Assembly: GCA_035624355.1 (NCBI GenBank)
Contig: DASPRQ010000076.1
Location: 26,509 to 90,508 of the forward strand
DNA from: Usitatibacter sp035624355
GTDB taxonomy: Bacteria; Pseudomonadota; Gammaproteobacteria; Burkholderiales; Usitatibacteraceae
Length of the DNA stretch: 64,000 nucleotides
Direction: 5' to 3'
Shown: positions 40,010 to 48,644 of the stretch, piece after piece
Position numbering within the stretch: position 1 is the first letter of the stretch
Layout: each line of letters opens with the position of its first letter
Program-made: the position numbers and the translations under genes
Notes under the pieces: model-generated
Database searches by the model: none
Told to the model about the DNA's origin: nothing
The model's input: only the letters and a program-made list of their open reading frames with translations

Positions 40010-41050
40010 ATGGGCTGGCTCGAGCGCATCGCCGCGGTGGAGGAGCTCGAGGACGCGAGCCTCGACGCGGGCCTCGTCGCGGAGCTCGAGCGCGAGGGCG
40101 TGCGGTGGAAGGGACGCGAGATCCGCTTCTCCACGCCCACGTTCAGGTCCTATTCGAGCTGCGAGGTGGGCGGCTGCGCGCGAAATGCGTTCCCCGCGTT
40201 CTCCGTGACGGGCGGGGCCTGCGGTCTCGACTGCGACCACTGCCGCGCGAAGGTCCTCGAGTCGATGATCCCGGCGACGCGCCCCGCGTTGCTCGAGCGC
40301 AAGGTGCGCGAGATGGCCGCTTCCGGCGAGCTCGGCGGGTTCCTGCTCTCGGGCGGCTCGAACCGCGCGAACGAGATCGGCTACGAGCGCTTCCTGCCCG
40401 CGATCGAGCGGCTCAAGCGCGACTTCCCGCACCTGCGCATCGCCATCCACTCGGCGCTCACCGACGAGGCGCGCGCGAGGTCGATGGCCTCCGCCGGCGT
40501 GGACACGGCGATGATGGACGTGATCGGCGCCGAGCAGACGATCCGGCAGGTCTACCACCTGGAGCGCCGCGTGGAGGACTTCGAGGCCACGCTCGCAGCG
40601 CTCTGCGCGACCTCGATGCGGGTCGTCCCCCACGTCGTGATCGGCCTGCATTACGGCCGGCTCCTCGGCGAGTGGCGCGCGCTGGACATCGTCGCGCGCC
40701 ATCCCGTGCATTCGCTGGTGCTCGTCGTCGTGATGCCGTTCTACGCGCGGCCGGGTACGTTCGAGACGCCGTCGACCTCCGACGTCGGCCGCATCTTCCT
40801 CGAGGCGCGGTCGCGCATCGCCGACCGCGAGGTGCTGCTCGGCTGCGCGCGTCCGGCCGGCATGCATCGCCGCGTGACCGATGCGTACGCCGTCGCGGCG
40901 GGCCTCGACGCCATCGCCTTTCCCGCTGAAGGCACGCTCGCGGTCGCCGAGGCGATCGGCCGGCCGGCGGTGCGGGAGAACGCGTGCTGCTCGGTGAAGA
41001 CGGGGCGCGCGATCCGCATCCATCCGCGTGCGGCGCACGCCGCGGGCTGA
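40010..41050 (+). CDS. lipS1: Radical SAM protein, probable sulfur-insertion enzyme of lipoate assembly (LipS1-like)
   Basis: 346 residues. The radical SAM cluster motif is C71-GLD-C75-DH-C78. Upstream cysteines (Cys51, Cys56) and a late Cys-Cys (ENACCSVKTG) could hold an auxiliary Fe-S cluster. LipS1 and LipS2 together insert the two sulfurs of lipoate in the alternative lipoate pathway found in archaea and sHdr-type sulfur oxidisers. Assignment rests mainly on gene order (lipS1-lipT-lipS2-sLpl-lbpA); LipS1 and LipS2 could be interchanged. It resembles biotin-synthase-like rSAM proteins, but no biotin genes are nearby. Confidence 0.7.
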   Translation: MGWLERIAAVEELEDASLDAGLVAELEREGVRWKGREIRFSTPTFRSYSSCEVGGCARNAFPAFSVTGGACGLDCDHCRAKVLESMIPATRPALLERKVREMAASGELGGFLLSGGSNRANEIGYERFLPAIERLKRDFPHLRIAIHSALTDEARARSMASAGVDTAMMDVIGAEQTIRQVYHLERRVEDFEATLAALCATSMRVVPHVVIGLHYGRLLGEWRALDIVARHPVHSLVLVVVMPFYARPGTFETPSTSDVGRIFLEARSRIADREVLLGCARPAGMHRRVTDAYAVAAGLDAIAFPAEGTLAVAEAIGRPAVRENACCSVKTGRAIRIHPRAAHAAG

Positions 41051-41052
41051 TC

Positions 41053-42117
41053 GTGCCGGACCCGCGAGCCGTGGACGTGCTGGTGCTGGGCCTCGGCCCC
41101 GCGGGCGCCCGGGCGGCCGAGGCCGCGGCGCGTCGAGGGCTTCGCGTGCTCGCCGTCGAGCGAAGGGCCGAGGCGGGACGCCCCGTGCAGTGCGCCGAGC
41201 TCGTGCCCGCATCGATCGGCGCCGAGCTCCCGGGGCTCGCGAGCAGCGTGCGGCAGGCCATCGAGGCCATGGACACCTTCGTCGAGGACGACGCGCCCGA
41301 CCACGCTCATCCTTTCCCCGGCCGCATGATCGACCGGCTCGAGCTCGACGCGCGCCTCGTGCAAGCGGCCGCGGCCGCCGGCGCCGTCTGCCGCCTGGCG
41401 ACCGCCGCGCGCGCGATCCGGGCCGACGGCTGCGTCACCTTCGCCGACGGCAGCCGCGTCGCACCCCGGGTCCTGGTGGGCGCCGACGGCCCGCGCTCGA
41501 TCGCCGGGCGCGCCATCGGCCGCGTGAACCGCGCGCTGGTGGAGACCCGCCAGGTGACGGTGCCGCTGCTTCGCCCGCATGACGCCACGGACATCTTCCT
41601 CTCCGGGGGGATCCCCGGAGGGTACGGGTGGCTCTTTCCCAAGGGCGCGGTGGCCCACGTCGGCGCGGGCGTGGACGAGGCCCACGCCGGGCGGCTCAGA
41701 GCGATCGTGGACGACCTGCACGCGCGCCTCTCCGCCGAGGGGCGGGTGGGACGCGAGAGGCTCGCGCTCACCGGCGGGGCGATTCCCGTGGGTGGCGCGC
41801 TGCGGCCCCGGGGCCTGCTGGGCGCGACGCCGGTCCTCCTCGCCGGCGATGCCGCAGGTCTCGCGAATCCGGTGACGGGCGCCGGCATCGCCGCCGCGGT
41901 GCACTCGGGGTGGCTCGCGGGCGAGGCCGCCGCCGCGCTCGTGGCGGGCGAACGCCGGGCGGCGACCGCCTACGAGGAGGAGCTCGACGCGGTTTTCGGG
42001 GTGGCGCTCGCGCGCGCCGCCCGGCGGCGCCGCGAGCTCGCGCGATCCGCGGGCGGGAAGACGGCGCTGCGCCGTGGCTGGATCGCGTATCCCGAGTACT
42101 GGAAGGAGAAGCCGTGA
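41053..42117 (+). CDS. lipT: FAD-dependent geranylgeranyl-reductase-like oxidoreductase (LipT-like)
   Basis: 354 residues from GTG 41053, two bases after lipS1. N-terminal dinucleotide fold VDVLVLGLGPAGARAAEAA, the GADGPRS segment near residue 150 and LLAGDAAGLANPVTGAGI near 285 identify a group of GGR-family flavoproteins. LipT is an accessory flavoprotein of unknown exact chemistry conserved in the lipoate-assembly clusters of sulfur oxidisers. The start overlaps no gene, but the stop overlaps lipS2 (GTGA). Confidence 0.75.
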   Translation: MPDPRAVDVLVLGLGPAGARAAEAAARRGLRVLAVERRAEAGRPVQCAELVPASIGAELPGLASSVRQAIEAMDTFVEDDAPDHAHPFPGRMIDRLELDARLVQAAAAAGAVCRLATAARAIRADGCVTFADGSRVAPRVLVGADGPRSIAGRAIGRVNRALVETRQVTVPLLRPHDATDIFLSGGIPGGYGWLFPKGAVAHVGAGVDEAHAGRLRAIVDDLHARLSAEGRVGRERLALTGGAIPVGGALRPRGLLGATPVLLAGDAAGLANPVTGAGIAAAVHSGWLAGEAAAALVAGERRAATAYEEELDAVFGVALARAARRRRELARSAGGKTALRRGWIAYPEYWKEKP

Positions 42118-43367
42118 GCTGCCATCGTCCCGAAGGCGCTTCCGCGACCGCGCACCTCGTGCACGGGCCCGACCACAACGCCTATGCCGCGATGGTCCCC
42201 AGGGTCCCACAGGCGATCCCGAAGGAGGCGCGCAACGGCGCCCGCGTGAAGTCGAACGCGGTGGAGCCGCGGGGCGTCTACCTGCCGAACGACAACATGC
42301 TCACGCCCGCCATGCGATCGCCGGAATACGTGCAGATGTCCACGGCCGCCGCGATCACGCTGGGGATCATGAAGGGCGCGATGCACCGCTGCGAGTGCAC
42401 GCGGTGCCTGAACCTGCTGCTCACCTACCCCGAGGGCTGCCGCGCGAACTGCGCCTACTGCGGGCTCGCGCGCCACCGCGAAGCCGAGCGCGACTACGCG
42501 GACCGCAACTTCATCCGCGTCGACTGGCCCGCGGTGCCCGTCGAGGAGGTCGTCGACATCGTCGCGCGCGACGGCGCGGCGAGCCCCTTCCACCGCATGT
42601 GCATCTCCATGATCACCCATCCCCATAGCGACGCGGACACGGTCGAGGTGCTCGCGCGGTGGACGCGCCGCATCGACCCTGGGACGATCCCCGTCTCGAT
42701 CCTCTCCAACCCGACCACCATGGGGCGCGAGGACGTCGCGCGGCTGCACGCGATGGGCGCGGACACGTTCACCGTGGCGCTCGACGCGGCCACGCCCGCC
42801 CTGTTCGAGCGCACGCGCGGCAAGGGCGTGCAGTCGCCCCACTCGTGGCGCAAGTACTGGGAGATCCTCGAGGACGCGTGCGCGATCTTCGGGCCCGGGA
42901 AGTTCGGCGCTCACGTGATCGTCGGCATGGGCGAGACCGAATACGAGGCGCTCGCCCTCGTGCAGAAGCTGGTCGACATGGGCGGCCACAGCCACCTCTT
43001 CTGCTTCTTCCCCGAGAAGGGCTCGCTCATGGACCACCTCCCCGCCACGCCGCGCGACCAGTGGCGGCGCGTGCAGCTCGCGAGGTACCTCGTCGACTAC
43101 CGGGGCGTGCGCGTCGAGCACATGCGCTTCGACGGCGCGGGGCGCGTGGCGGACTTCGGCCTGCCGGCCGCCGAGCTCGACGCCGTGATCGACGCGGGGA
43201 CCGCGTTCCGCACCTCCGGCTGCCCGGGCCGGATCGCGGAGGACGTCTCGGCGTGCGACCGCCCGTACGGAGACTCCCCGCCCTCCGACATCGCGAGCTA
43301 TCCCTTCGCGCCGACTCGCGGCGACGTCCGCCGGATCCGCCGGCAGTTGCGGATTCTTCCCGCCTGA
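42114..43367 (+). CDS. lipS2: Radical SAM protein, probable lipoate sulfur-insertion enzyme (LipS2-like)
   Basis: 417 residues from GTG 42114 (GTGA overlap with lipT). The radical SAM motif is C109-RAN-C113-AY-C116. Extra cysteines Cys93, Cys95, Cys98 just upstream and SGCPG plus SACDRPYG near the end probably bind an auxiliary cluster. SAM-binding GxIxGxxE is seen as VGMGETEYEAL. Pairing with the other radical SAM gene and sLpl(AB) in one operon supports a role in lipoate assembly on LbpA. Confidence 0.72.
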   Translation: MSCHRPEGASATAHLVHGPDHNAYAAMVPRVPQAIPKEARNGARVKSNAVEPRGVYLPNDNMLTPAMRSPEYVQMSTAAAITLGIMKGAMHRCECTRCLNLLLTYPEGCRANCAYCGLARHREAERDYADRNFIRVDWPAVPVEEVVDIVARDGAASPFHRMCISMITHPHSDADTVEVLARWTRRIDPGTIPVSILSNPTTMGREDVARLHAMGADTFTVALDAATPALFERTRGKGVQSPHSWRKYWEILEDACAIFGPGKFGAHVIVGMGETEYEALALVQKLVDMGGHSHLFCFFPEKGSLMDHLPATPRDQWRRVQLARYLVDYRGVRVEHMRFDGAGRVADFGLPAAELDAVIDAGTAFRTSGCPGRIAEDVSACDRPYGDSPPSDIASYPFAPTRGDVRRIRRQLRILPA

Positions 43368-43382
43368 CGAAGGCCCGCTCCG

Positions 43383-44480
43383 ATGGGTCGGGGTCCGCCT
43401 GCGCTCTTCCGCGTGATCGACACGGGCCTGCGCGACGGGCGCCGCCAGGTGGCCTTCGACCAGGCCATGATCGAGGCCCGCAAGGCCGGGACCATCGGCG
43501 ACACGATCCGGTTCCTCCGCTTCCCGCCCACGGTGCTCGTCGGCCGCCACCAGGACCTCTCGCGCGAAGTGCGCGTCGACCACTGCCGCGCGCACGGCAT
43601 CGGGCTCGCGCGGCGCATCACCGGCGGCGGCGCGATCTACTTCGACGAGGGGCAGCTCGGGTGGTCGCTCGTATTCGACCGCGCGAGCCTCGGCATCGTC
43701 TCCCTGCCCGAGCTCGCAGCCGCGCTGTGCGAGGCGGCCGCCGCGGGGCTGCGCCGCCTGGGCGTGGACGCGCGCTTCCGGCCCCGCAACGACATCGAGG
43801 TCGACGGCCGCAAGCTCGGGGGCTCCGGCGGATTCTTCGACGGCGACACGATCTTCTTCCAGGGCACCGTGCTCGTGGACCTCGACCCGCGGCGCATGGT
43901 GGCCGCCCTGCGCGTGCCCGAGGCGAAGCTCGCGCGCCACGGGCTCGACTCCGCCGCCTCCCGCGTGGCGACGCTCGAGGCGCTGCTGGGCTCCGCGCCG
44001 CCCCTGGCGCAAGTGCGGGAGGCGCTGCTCGCCGGTTTCGCCGAGCGGCTCGGCATCGCCACCGCTTGGGGCGCGATCGAGGCCCACGAGGACGCGCTCG
44101 CCGCGCGCCTGCACGAAGCCGAGATCGGCACCGACGCCTTCGTCGCGGAGATCGACGACCCGGATCCCGAAGGGACCGCCCTTTCGGGCAGTTGCACCGG
44201 CCCCGGGGGCACCGTGACCGCCTACCTGCGGCTCGAGGGCCCGCGGCGCGAGCGCATCCGCGAAGCGCTGCTCACCGGGGACTTCTTCGTGACCCCTCCG
44301 CGCACCGTTCTCGACCTCGAGGCATCCCTGCGGGGCGTGGCGACGCGCGAGGCGCGCCAGGCGATCGAGCGCCACTTCGCCACGGCCCAGGTCGGGCTGC
44401 TCAGCGTGACGCCGGCCGATTTCGCCGCCGCCATCGAGGCCGCGATCGGCGATGGCGGGCAAAACGTGGCGCGGGGATGA
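43383..44480 (+). CDS. Lipoate-protein ligase, sLpl(AB)-type
   Basis: 365 residues. The lipoate/octanoate-binding loop RRITGGG (77-83) followed by an IYFDEG stretch, and the catalytic-lysine segment GRKLGGSGGFF near residue 141, show the LplA fold. The C-terminal 100 residues form the accessory LplB-like domain. In sHdr-containing organisms sLpl(AB) attaches an octanoyl/lipoyl precursor specifically to LbpA, after which LipS1/LipS2 insert sulfur. The 16-base gap to lipS2 and the shared strand fit one operon. Confidence 0.82.
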   Translation: MGRGPPALFRVIDTGLRDGRRQVAFDQAMIEARKAGTIGDTIRFLRFPPTVLVGRHQDLSREVRVDHCRAHGIGLARRITGGGAIYFDEGQLGWSLVFDRASLGIVSLPELAAALCEAAAAGLRRLGVDARFRPRNDIEVDGRKLGGSGGFFDGDTIFFQGTVLVDLDPRRMVAALRVPEAKLARHGLDSAASRVATLEALLGSAPPLAQVREALLAGFAERLGIATAWGAIEAHEDALAARLHEAEIGTDAFVAEIDDPDPEGTALSGSCTGPGGTVTAYLRLEGPRRERIREALLTGDFFVTPPRTVLDLEASLRGVATREARQAIERHFATAQVGLLSVTPADFAAAIEAAIGDGGQNVARG

Positions 44481-44490
44481 CCTATGTCAA
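44477..44490 (+). promoter_or_regulatory. Possible degenerate Anr/FNR box before dsrE
   Basis: ATGACCTATGTCAA matches nine of ten TTGAC/GTCAA half-site positions and overlaps the ligase stop. The centre is 76.5 bp before the dsrE ATG. No -10 lies at the usual 31-bp distance; TAGGAT (44523-44528) is 42 bp away, which would put the box nearer -52. Confidence 0.3.
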
Positions 44491-44559
44491 CGGGAGGGCC
44501 GCCCCCGCCGTCGCGCCGGCGCTAGGATGGCTCATCGTCGCGGAGCGGAGGCAACCTCC

Positions 44560-44940
44560 ATGGCCAGCAAGAAGCTCGTGATCGTGATGGCGAACACCGA
44601 TCCCCGCCACGGCGAGGAGCTGGGCGCCCCGATCTTCCAGGCGTCGGTGGCGGCCGCCATGGAATACGACGTCGAGGTGATCTGCACCGCCGCCTCGGGC
44701 CGCCTCATGAAGAAGGGCGTGGCCGAGAAGCTCCATGTGAAAGAGGGGTCGCCCAAGACGGTCTACGACTTCATCAAGGACGCCCACGAGGCGGGCGCGA
44801 AGTTCTACTGCTGCTCGCCCAACCTGGACCTCTTCGACATGACCAAGGACGACCTCATCCCCGAGTGCGACGGCATCGTGGGCGGCGCGCACCTGATCGA
44901 GGAGGTCATGGAGACCGACTGCCGCGTGATGACCTATTGA
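44560..44940 (+). CDS. DsrE-family sulfur-trafficking protein (DsrE3-like)
   Basis: 126 residues. The Rossmann-like DsrE fold is seen from KLVIVMANTDPRHGEELGAP onward, with cysteines at VICTAAS and a CCS pair in KFYCCSPNLDLF, the likely persulfide-carrying site, plus CDGIVGG. In sulfur oxidisers DsrE3 accepts sulfane sulfur from or passes it to TusA. It lies between the lipoate ligase and lbpA. A GCGGAGG ribosome-binding site is seen. Confidence 0.82.
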   Translation: MASKKLVIVMANTDPRHGEELGAPIFQASVAAAMEYDVEVICTAASGRLMKKGVAEKLHVKEGSPKTVYDFIKDAHEAGAKFYCCSPNLDLFDMTKDDLIPECDGIVGGAHLIEEVMETDCRVMTY

Positions 44941-44995
44941 GGTGCGCCGCGCTTTAGAATCACGGGCGATCCACCATTTCACTCCGGAGGGACAG

Positions 44996-45442
44996 ATGCC
45001 TGACGTGCGCGGTTGCCACCTTCCCGACGACCTGCTCTACGACGTCCCCAACCACATGTGGTACCGGGAGTTGGGCGACGGCAACGTGAAGCTCGGCATG
45101 ACCGTGGTCGCCACGGCGATGGCCGGCAAGCTGGTCGCCTTCACCCCGAAGAAGGTCGGCCGCGACGTGCAGGCGGGCAAGTCGTGCGCGACCGTGGAAT
45201 CGGGCAAGTGGGTCGGCCCCGCGAAGACCGCGGCGGCCGGGCAGATCGTGGCGGTGAACGAGGCGCTGGTGGCCACACCCACGCTCGCGAACGAGGATCC
45301 CTACGAGGCCGGATGGCTCGTGATCCTCAAGCCAGAGAACTGGGGAAGCACGAAGGCGACCCTCACCCAAGGCGCGCAGGTGACCGCGCCCTACGAGGCG
45401 AAGATGGCCGCGGACGGCTTCGCCGGCTGCGCGCCCAAATAG
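44996..45442 (+). CDS. lbpA: Lipoate-binding protein LbpA (GcvH-like)
   Basis: 148 residues of the glycine-cleavage H fold. The lipoylation lysine is Lys71 in ATVESGKWVGP, where ordinary GcvH has ESVKA. VKLGMTVVATAMAGKLVAFTP and NEALVATPTLANEDPYEAGWL are typical of LbpA. LbpA carries the lipoyl group that serves the sHdr sulfur-oxidation complex. No gcvT or gcvP is nearby, which argues against glycine cleavage. A TAGAAT at 44955-44960 may be the -10 of its own promoter, and GGAGGG is the ribosome-binding site. Confidence 0.88.
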   Translation: MPDVRGCHLPDDLLYDVPNHMWYRELGDGNVKLGMTVVATAMAGKLVAFTPKKVGRDVQAGKSCATVESGKWVGPAKTAAAGQIVAVNEALVATPTLANEDPYEAGWLVILKPENWGSTKATLTQGAQVTAPYEAKMAADGFAGCAPK

Positions 45443-45450
45443 CCCGCGCG

Positions 45451-46293
45451 TCAGGCCTGGGCGCCGCGGCGCTCGACGGCCTCGACGCGGCGGTGCTGCG
45501 CGAGGCTCGCGCGCAGGTCGTCGATCTTGCGGTGCAGCTGCTGGATCGCGAATTCCGCCTTGATGTTCACCTGGAAGTCCTGGTCGGCCTGCAGGCGGTC
45601 CTTCGCCGCCTGGCGGTTCTGGCTCATCATGATGATGGGCGCCTGGAGCGCCGCGAGGCACGACAGGATGAGGTTGAGGAAGATGTACGGGTAGGGATCG
45701 GGCGGGCGGGCGAGCAGCAGGTAGGTGTTGACGCCCATCCAGAGCGCGAGGAACACCCCGAAGCAGATGATGAAGGTCCAGGAGCCGCCGAAGCGCGCGA
45801 CCATGTCGGCGACCCTCTCGCCCATGGTCATGCGCTCGTCGGCGAGCTCGTTCACGTTGCGAATCTGGAGGCGCGAGAGGAGCTCGTCGGCGCCGCGCAC
45901 GCGCTGGATGATGACGCCCATGAAGTGGCGGGCGGTCCCCGGATCGGCCTCGAGCGCGGCGGCGACGAGGCTCAGCGGGACGCACAGCAGCGCGGTCGGG
46001 GCCGTCGCCCGCGCGCTCGCCGTGCGCGGCTGGCGGTCGAACACCGCGAGCTCGCCGAAGAACGACCCGGCCTCGAAGCTCGCGAGGATGATCTCGTCGC
46101 CCTGGGCCGGGAGCAGGACTTCGACGGCGCCGCTTTCCACCACGTACAGGTGCTCGGGCACGTCGCCGTGCCGGAAGATCGGCTCGCCCGGCTCGTAGAG
46201 GCGCCGCTCGGCGGCGTGGGAGAGGACGGCGAGCTGCTCACGCGGCATGCGGCTGAACAGCGGCACGTCCTCGATCGCGTCGATCTCGCCCAT
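45451..46293 (-). CDS. Cyclic-nucleotide-binding domain fused to DUF1003 membrane domain
   Basis: 280 residues. Residues 1-125 form a CRP-like cNMP-binding domain (FGELAVFDRQPRTASARA corresponds to the phosphate-binding cassette). Residues 150-240 are a DUF1003 domain with two transmembrane helices (about 167-186 and 205-222) and the characteristic FIFLNLILSCLAALQAPIIMMSQNRQ-like pattern; a coiled coil follows. It is likely a nucleotide-responsive membrane protein of unknown output. Convergent to lbpA with an 8-base gap. Confidence 0.85.
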   Translation of the reverse strand: MGEIDAIEDVPLFSRMPREQLAVLSHAAERRLYEPGEPIFRHGDVPEHLYVVESGAVEVLLPAQGDEIILASFEAGSFFGELAVFDRQPRTASARATAPTALLCVPLSLVAAALEADPGTARHFMGVIIQRVRGADELLSRLQIRNVNELADERMTMGERVADMVARFGGSWTFIICFGVFLALWMGVNTYLLLARPPDPYPYIFLNLILSCLAALQAPIIMMSQNRQAAKDRLQADQDFQVNIKAEFAIQQLHRKIDDLRASLAQHRRVEAVERRGAQA

Positions 46294-46340
46294 CCGGACC
46301 TCCCGCCTGGGGATTCACCGGATACCACTGTACCAAAGAC

Positions 46341-46394
46341 GACGCCCGCCGCGCGGGCGGGCGTCAAAGAGGCCGGGTGGGCTGCACCCCGGCC
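46341..46394 (-). terminator. Tandem hairpins after the FadL-like gene
   Basis: A 10-bp perfect stem GACGCCCGCC/GGCGGGCGTC with a 5-nt loop spans 46341-46365, followed on the minus strand by GTCTTTGG, a weak T tract. Just upstream of it, GGCCGGG/CCCGGCC (46371-46394) makes a second hairpin starting eight bases after the FadL stop. Confidence 0.6.
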
Positions 46395-46401
46395 CGAGGG
46401 A

Positions 46402-47736
46402 TCAGAACCGGCGCTGGTACTGCACGCCGATCGAGTACTCGTACATCTTGATCTTTTCCTGCATCGTGAGGCCCGGGGCGAACGCGTTGAACAGGCTCGC
46501 CCCCGTGACGTCGTTCTGGAACGCGTACATCGCGGCCATGGTGACGTAGCTGTCGTGGTCGACCGTCCACGTCGCTCCCGCCGTGACGTGGTGCTGCACC
46601 ACGCCGGGCGCGAGGAAGTTGAAGGTCACGTCCTCGGGCTTGATCGGGTTCTGGCTGTAGTTGTAGCCCGCGCGCAGCGTGAGCACCGGGGAGTACTGGT
46701 ACTGGACGCCCAGCTTGAAGACGTCGATGTCCTTCCACCCGAAGCCCGCGCCGTTGGAGCCGCCGAGGCACGCCGTGGGATCGCCCCCCGCGCAGTTGAG
46801 GATCAGGCTGCTGGGATTGCTCACCGACTTCGCGTCGCTGTAGTTGATGCGCTCGTAGTCGACCGCGATCTGCCACTGCGGGTCCGGCTCGAAGGCGAAG
46901 CCGATGCCGAAGTGCGAGGGGATGTCGAAGCCGCCCGCCTCGGCGAAGAGCCCCTTGTACTTGCCGAACTCCTGCATGCTCATCTTCGTGGCATAGGAGG
47001 CGCCGACCTGGAACTGCGGCGTGATGCGGCCGTAGTAGCCGATGCGCGCACCCCAGCCCGAGGAGCTGTCGTAGCCCTGGTTGGTCACGTTGCCCGGGCT
47101 GGTGGACAGGCCCGCGAAGGCCTGCAGGCCCTCGGCCTTGAAGCGCTGGTAGGCGAAGAGCGGCGCGATGCCGATCGAGTGGTCGGGCGCGAACTTCCAG
47201 GCGACGCTCGGCGCCACGATGAGCTGCGAGAGGTCGACGCCCAGCGAGCCGTTGCCGCAGAGCAGGTTGTACGGCCCCGGCGCGGGATTGAAGCCCGTTC
47301 CCGGGCCGGTGGCGGGCCCGCAGGCGCCCGGCGAGGAGAGCTGCCCGCCCGGATAGTCGGTGTTCATCCCGCCGTTGCCGTAGACCGTGATGCCCCACGA
47401 CAGGTTCGGGTTGGCCATGCGGTTGTAGGCGATCTCCGGGATGCCGAAGTAGTTGCTGTCGCTGTCGGCGGAGCCGTTGAGGCCGATCGGCGGCGCCCCC
47501 GTGCGCTCGGCGGTGCGCCACGGGCTGAACAAGTCGACGCCGATCTCGAACGTGTTGCCCGAGAAGACCATGGTCGCCGGGTTGTTGGCCGCACCGAAGC
47601 CCGACCCGGTGACCGCCATGGACGCCCCGCCCATGCCCTTGGCCACCATGCCGTAGCCGTGCGAGAAATATCCGTCCGTGGCGTGGGCCAGGAATGGCGC
47701 CGCGGCCGCGACGGCCGCCAGCAGTTTGAGTCTCAT
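46402..47736 (-). CDS. FadL/TodX-family outer-membrane transporter
   Basis: 444 residues. Signal peptide of about 19 residues (MRLKLLAAVAAAAPFLAHA) is followed by the FadL-type N-terminal hatch TDGYFSHGYGMVAKGMGGASMA and NPATM. Alternating beta strands end in the terminal QYQRRF, as for outer-membrane barrels. FadL-type channels import hydrophobic molecules. It lies downstream of a DsrE2 gene and a CstR-type operator rather than with fatty-acid genes, so a sulfur-linked hydrophobic substrate such as elemental sulfur is an attractive inference. Confidence 0.88.
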   Translation of the reverse strand: MRLKLLAAVAAAAPFLAHATDGYFSHGYGMVAKGMGGASMAVTGSGFGAANNPATMVFSGNTFEIGVDLFSPWRTAERTGAPPIGLNGSADSDSNYFGIPEIAYNRMANPNLSWGITVYGNGGMNTDYPGGQLSSPGACGPATGPGTGFNPAPGPYNLLCGNGSLGVDLSQLIVAPSVAWKFAPDHSIGIAPLFAYQRFKAEGLQAFAGLSTSPGNVTNQGYDSSSGWGARIGYYGRITPQFQVGASYATKMSMQEFGKYKGLFAEAGGFDIPSHFGIGFAFEPDPQWQIAVDYERINYSDAKSVSNPSSLILNCAGGDPTACLGGSNGAGFGWKDIDVFKLGVQYQYSPVLTLRAGYNYSQNPIKPEDVTFNFLAPGVVQHHVTAGATWTVDHDSYVTMAAMYAFQNDVTGASLFNAFAPGLTMQEKIKMYEYSIGVQYQRRF

Positions 47737-47786
47737 CGTGTGCTCCCCGGAAAGTTGCGTTGAGAGGTCTTTCTGGTCTTTTCTTT

Positions 47787-48422
47787 CTAGATGAACAGGC
47801 TCACGTCCGCGTCCTTCGCCATGGGAAGGAAGGACGCGGCCCCGACGTACTCCTGCACTTCGGGCACGAAGTCGTCGTGGGAATACCCGAACAGGTCCAC
47901 GGTCATCTGGCAGCCGATCAGCTTCACGCCCGCCTCGACGCAGGCATCGCGCAGCTCGGCCACCTGGGCGACGCCCTTGTTGTGGATCGTCTGCTTCATC
48001 ATCGTGGTGGCGAAGGCCTCGAAGCCGGGGACGATCCCCTGCAGGGCGTTGGGGATGTTCCAGCGGATCGAGCGGAACCAGTCCGGGCCGAACGGCATCT
48101 TCATCGGCATCGCCGGGTTGCCGAGCGGGCTCACGCGCAGGCTCGAGAGGTCCTTCTTGAGCAGCTCCAGCCCGTAGAACGTGAAGAAGATCGCGACGTT
48201 CCAGCCGAGCGCAGCCGCCGTGGAGGCGAGGATGAACGGGGGGTACGCCCAGTCGAGCGTGCCCTTCGTGGCGATGAGGGTCATCGAGGGCGTGCGCGAC
48301 TCGCGCAGCTCGGCGAGCTTCGCCTCGAGGCGCTCGCCGAGGACGGCGTCGACGCGCTCGCGGACCATGCGCTCGAGCGCGGCCGGGTCGATCAGCGCGG
48401 CAGTGACGGGGTTGTCGCCCAT
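47787..48422 (-). CDS. dsrE2: DsrE2-type membrane-associated sulfurtransferase-like protein
   Basis: 211 residues. The DsrE/DsrF-like domain begins around residue 45 (MTLIATKGTLDWAYPPFILAST), with the hydrophobic segment of DsrE2 proteins (ALGWNVAIFFTFYGLELLKKD). The conserved Cys lies in KLIGCQMTVDLFG near residue 168, another in DACVEAG. DsrE2 acts with TusA in cytoplasmic sulfur transfer. It is first of the operon with the FadL-like gene and is divergent from a CstR-type repressor with operators between. Confidence 0.88.
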   Translation of the reverse strand: MGDNPVTAALIDPAALERMVRERVDAVLGERLEAKLAELRESRTPSMTLIATKGTLDWAYPPFILASTAAALGWNVAIFFTFYGLELLKKDLSSLRVSPLGNPAMPMKMPFGPDWFRSIRWNIPNALQGIVPGFEAFATTMMKQTIHNKGVAQVAELRDACVEAGVKLIGCQMTVDLFGYSHDDFVPEVQEYVGAASFLPMAKDADVSLFI

Positions 48423-48482
48423 GGATCTCCTCCCTGTGTGCGCCGGTTCCCTGGAGACCCGGCTTCGTTTGCCAGCATCCTA

Positions 48483-48611
48483 CATACTCCCTGAGGGTAT
48501 GCGCAACCCGCCTTCCGTCGTGTCGCGTGCCGAAACGGCTTCGCCGCACGGGCTACCCCATTTCCCGCCCATACCCTGCCGCGTATGCCCACCGTATACC
48601 CTCCGCTATAC
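48483..48611. promoter_or_regulatory. Three CstR-type operator candidates between dsrE2 and the repressor gene
   Basis: Site 1: ATACTCCCTGAGGGTAT (48484-48500), nearly perfect, close to the CstR consensus ATACC-N-GGTAT type. Site 2: ATACCCTGCCGCGTAT (48571-48586). Site 3: GTATACCCTCCGCTATAC (48594-48611). The third ends 33 bases before the repressor ATG. Together they suggest autoregulation and repression of dsrE2-fadL. The rest of this 222-base intergenic region shows no gene. Confidence 0.65.
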
Positions 48612-48644
48612 TCCGGTTTGATCCCCGGCAAGGAAAGAACGTCC

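Noticed and set aside
40010..43367. The two radical SAM genes as biotin synthase or cofactor (SPASM-type) maturases
   Set aside because: No biotin or peptide-modification genes are near; sLpl(AB), LipT and LbpA neighbours fit lipoate assembly.
44996..45442. Glycine cleavage H protein
   Set aside because: No gcvT/gcvP genes, and the lipoyl-lysine context ESGKWVG with the adjacent sLpl(AB) fits LbpA.
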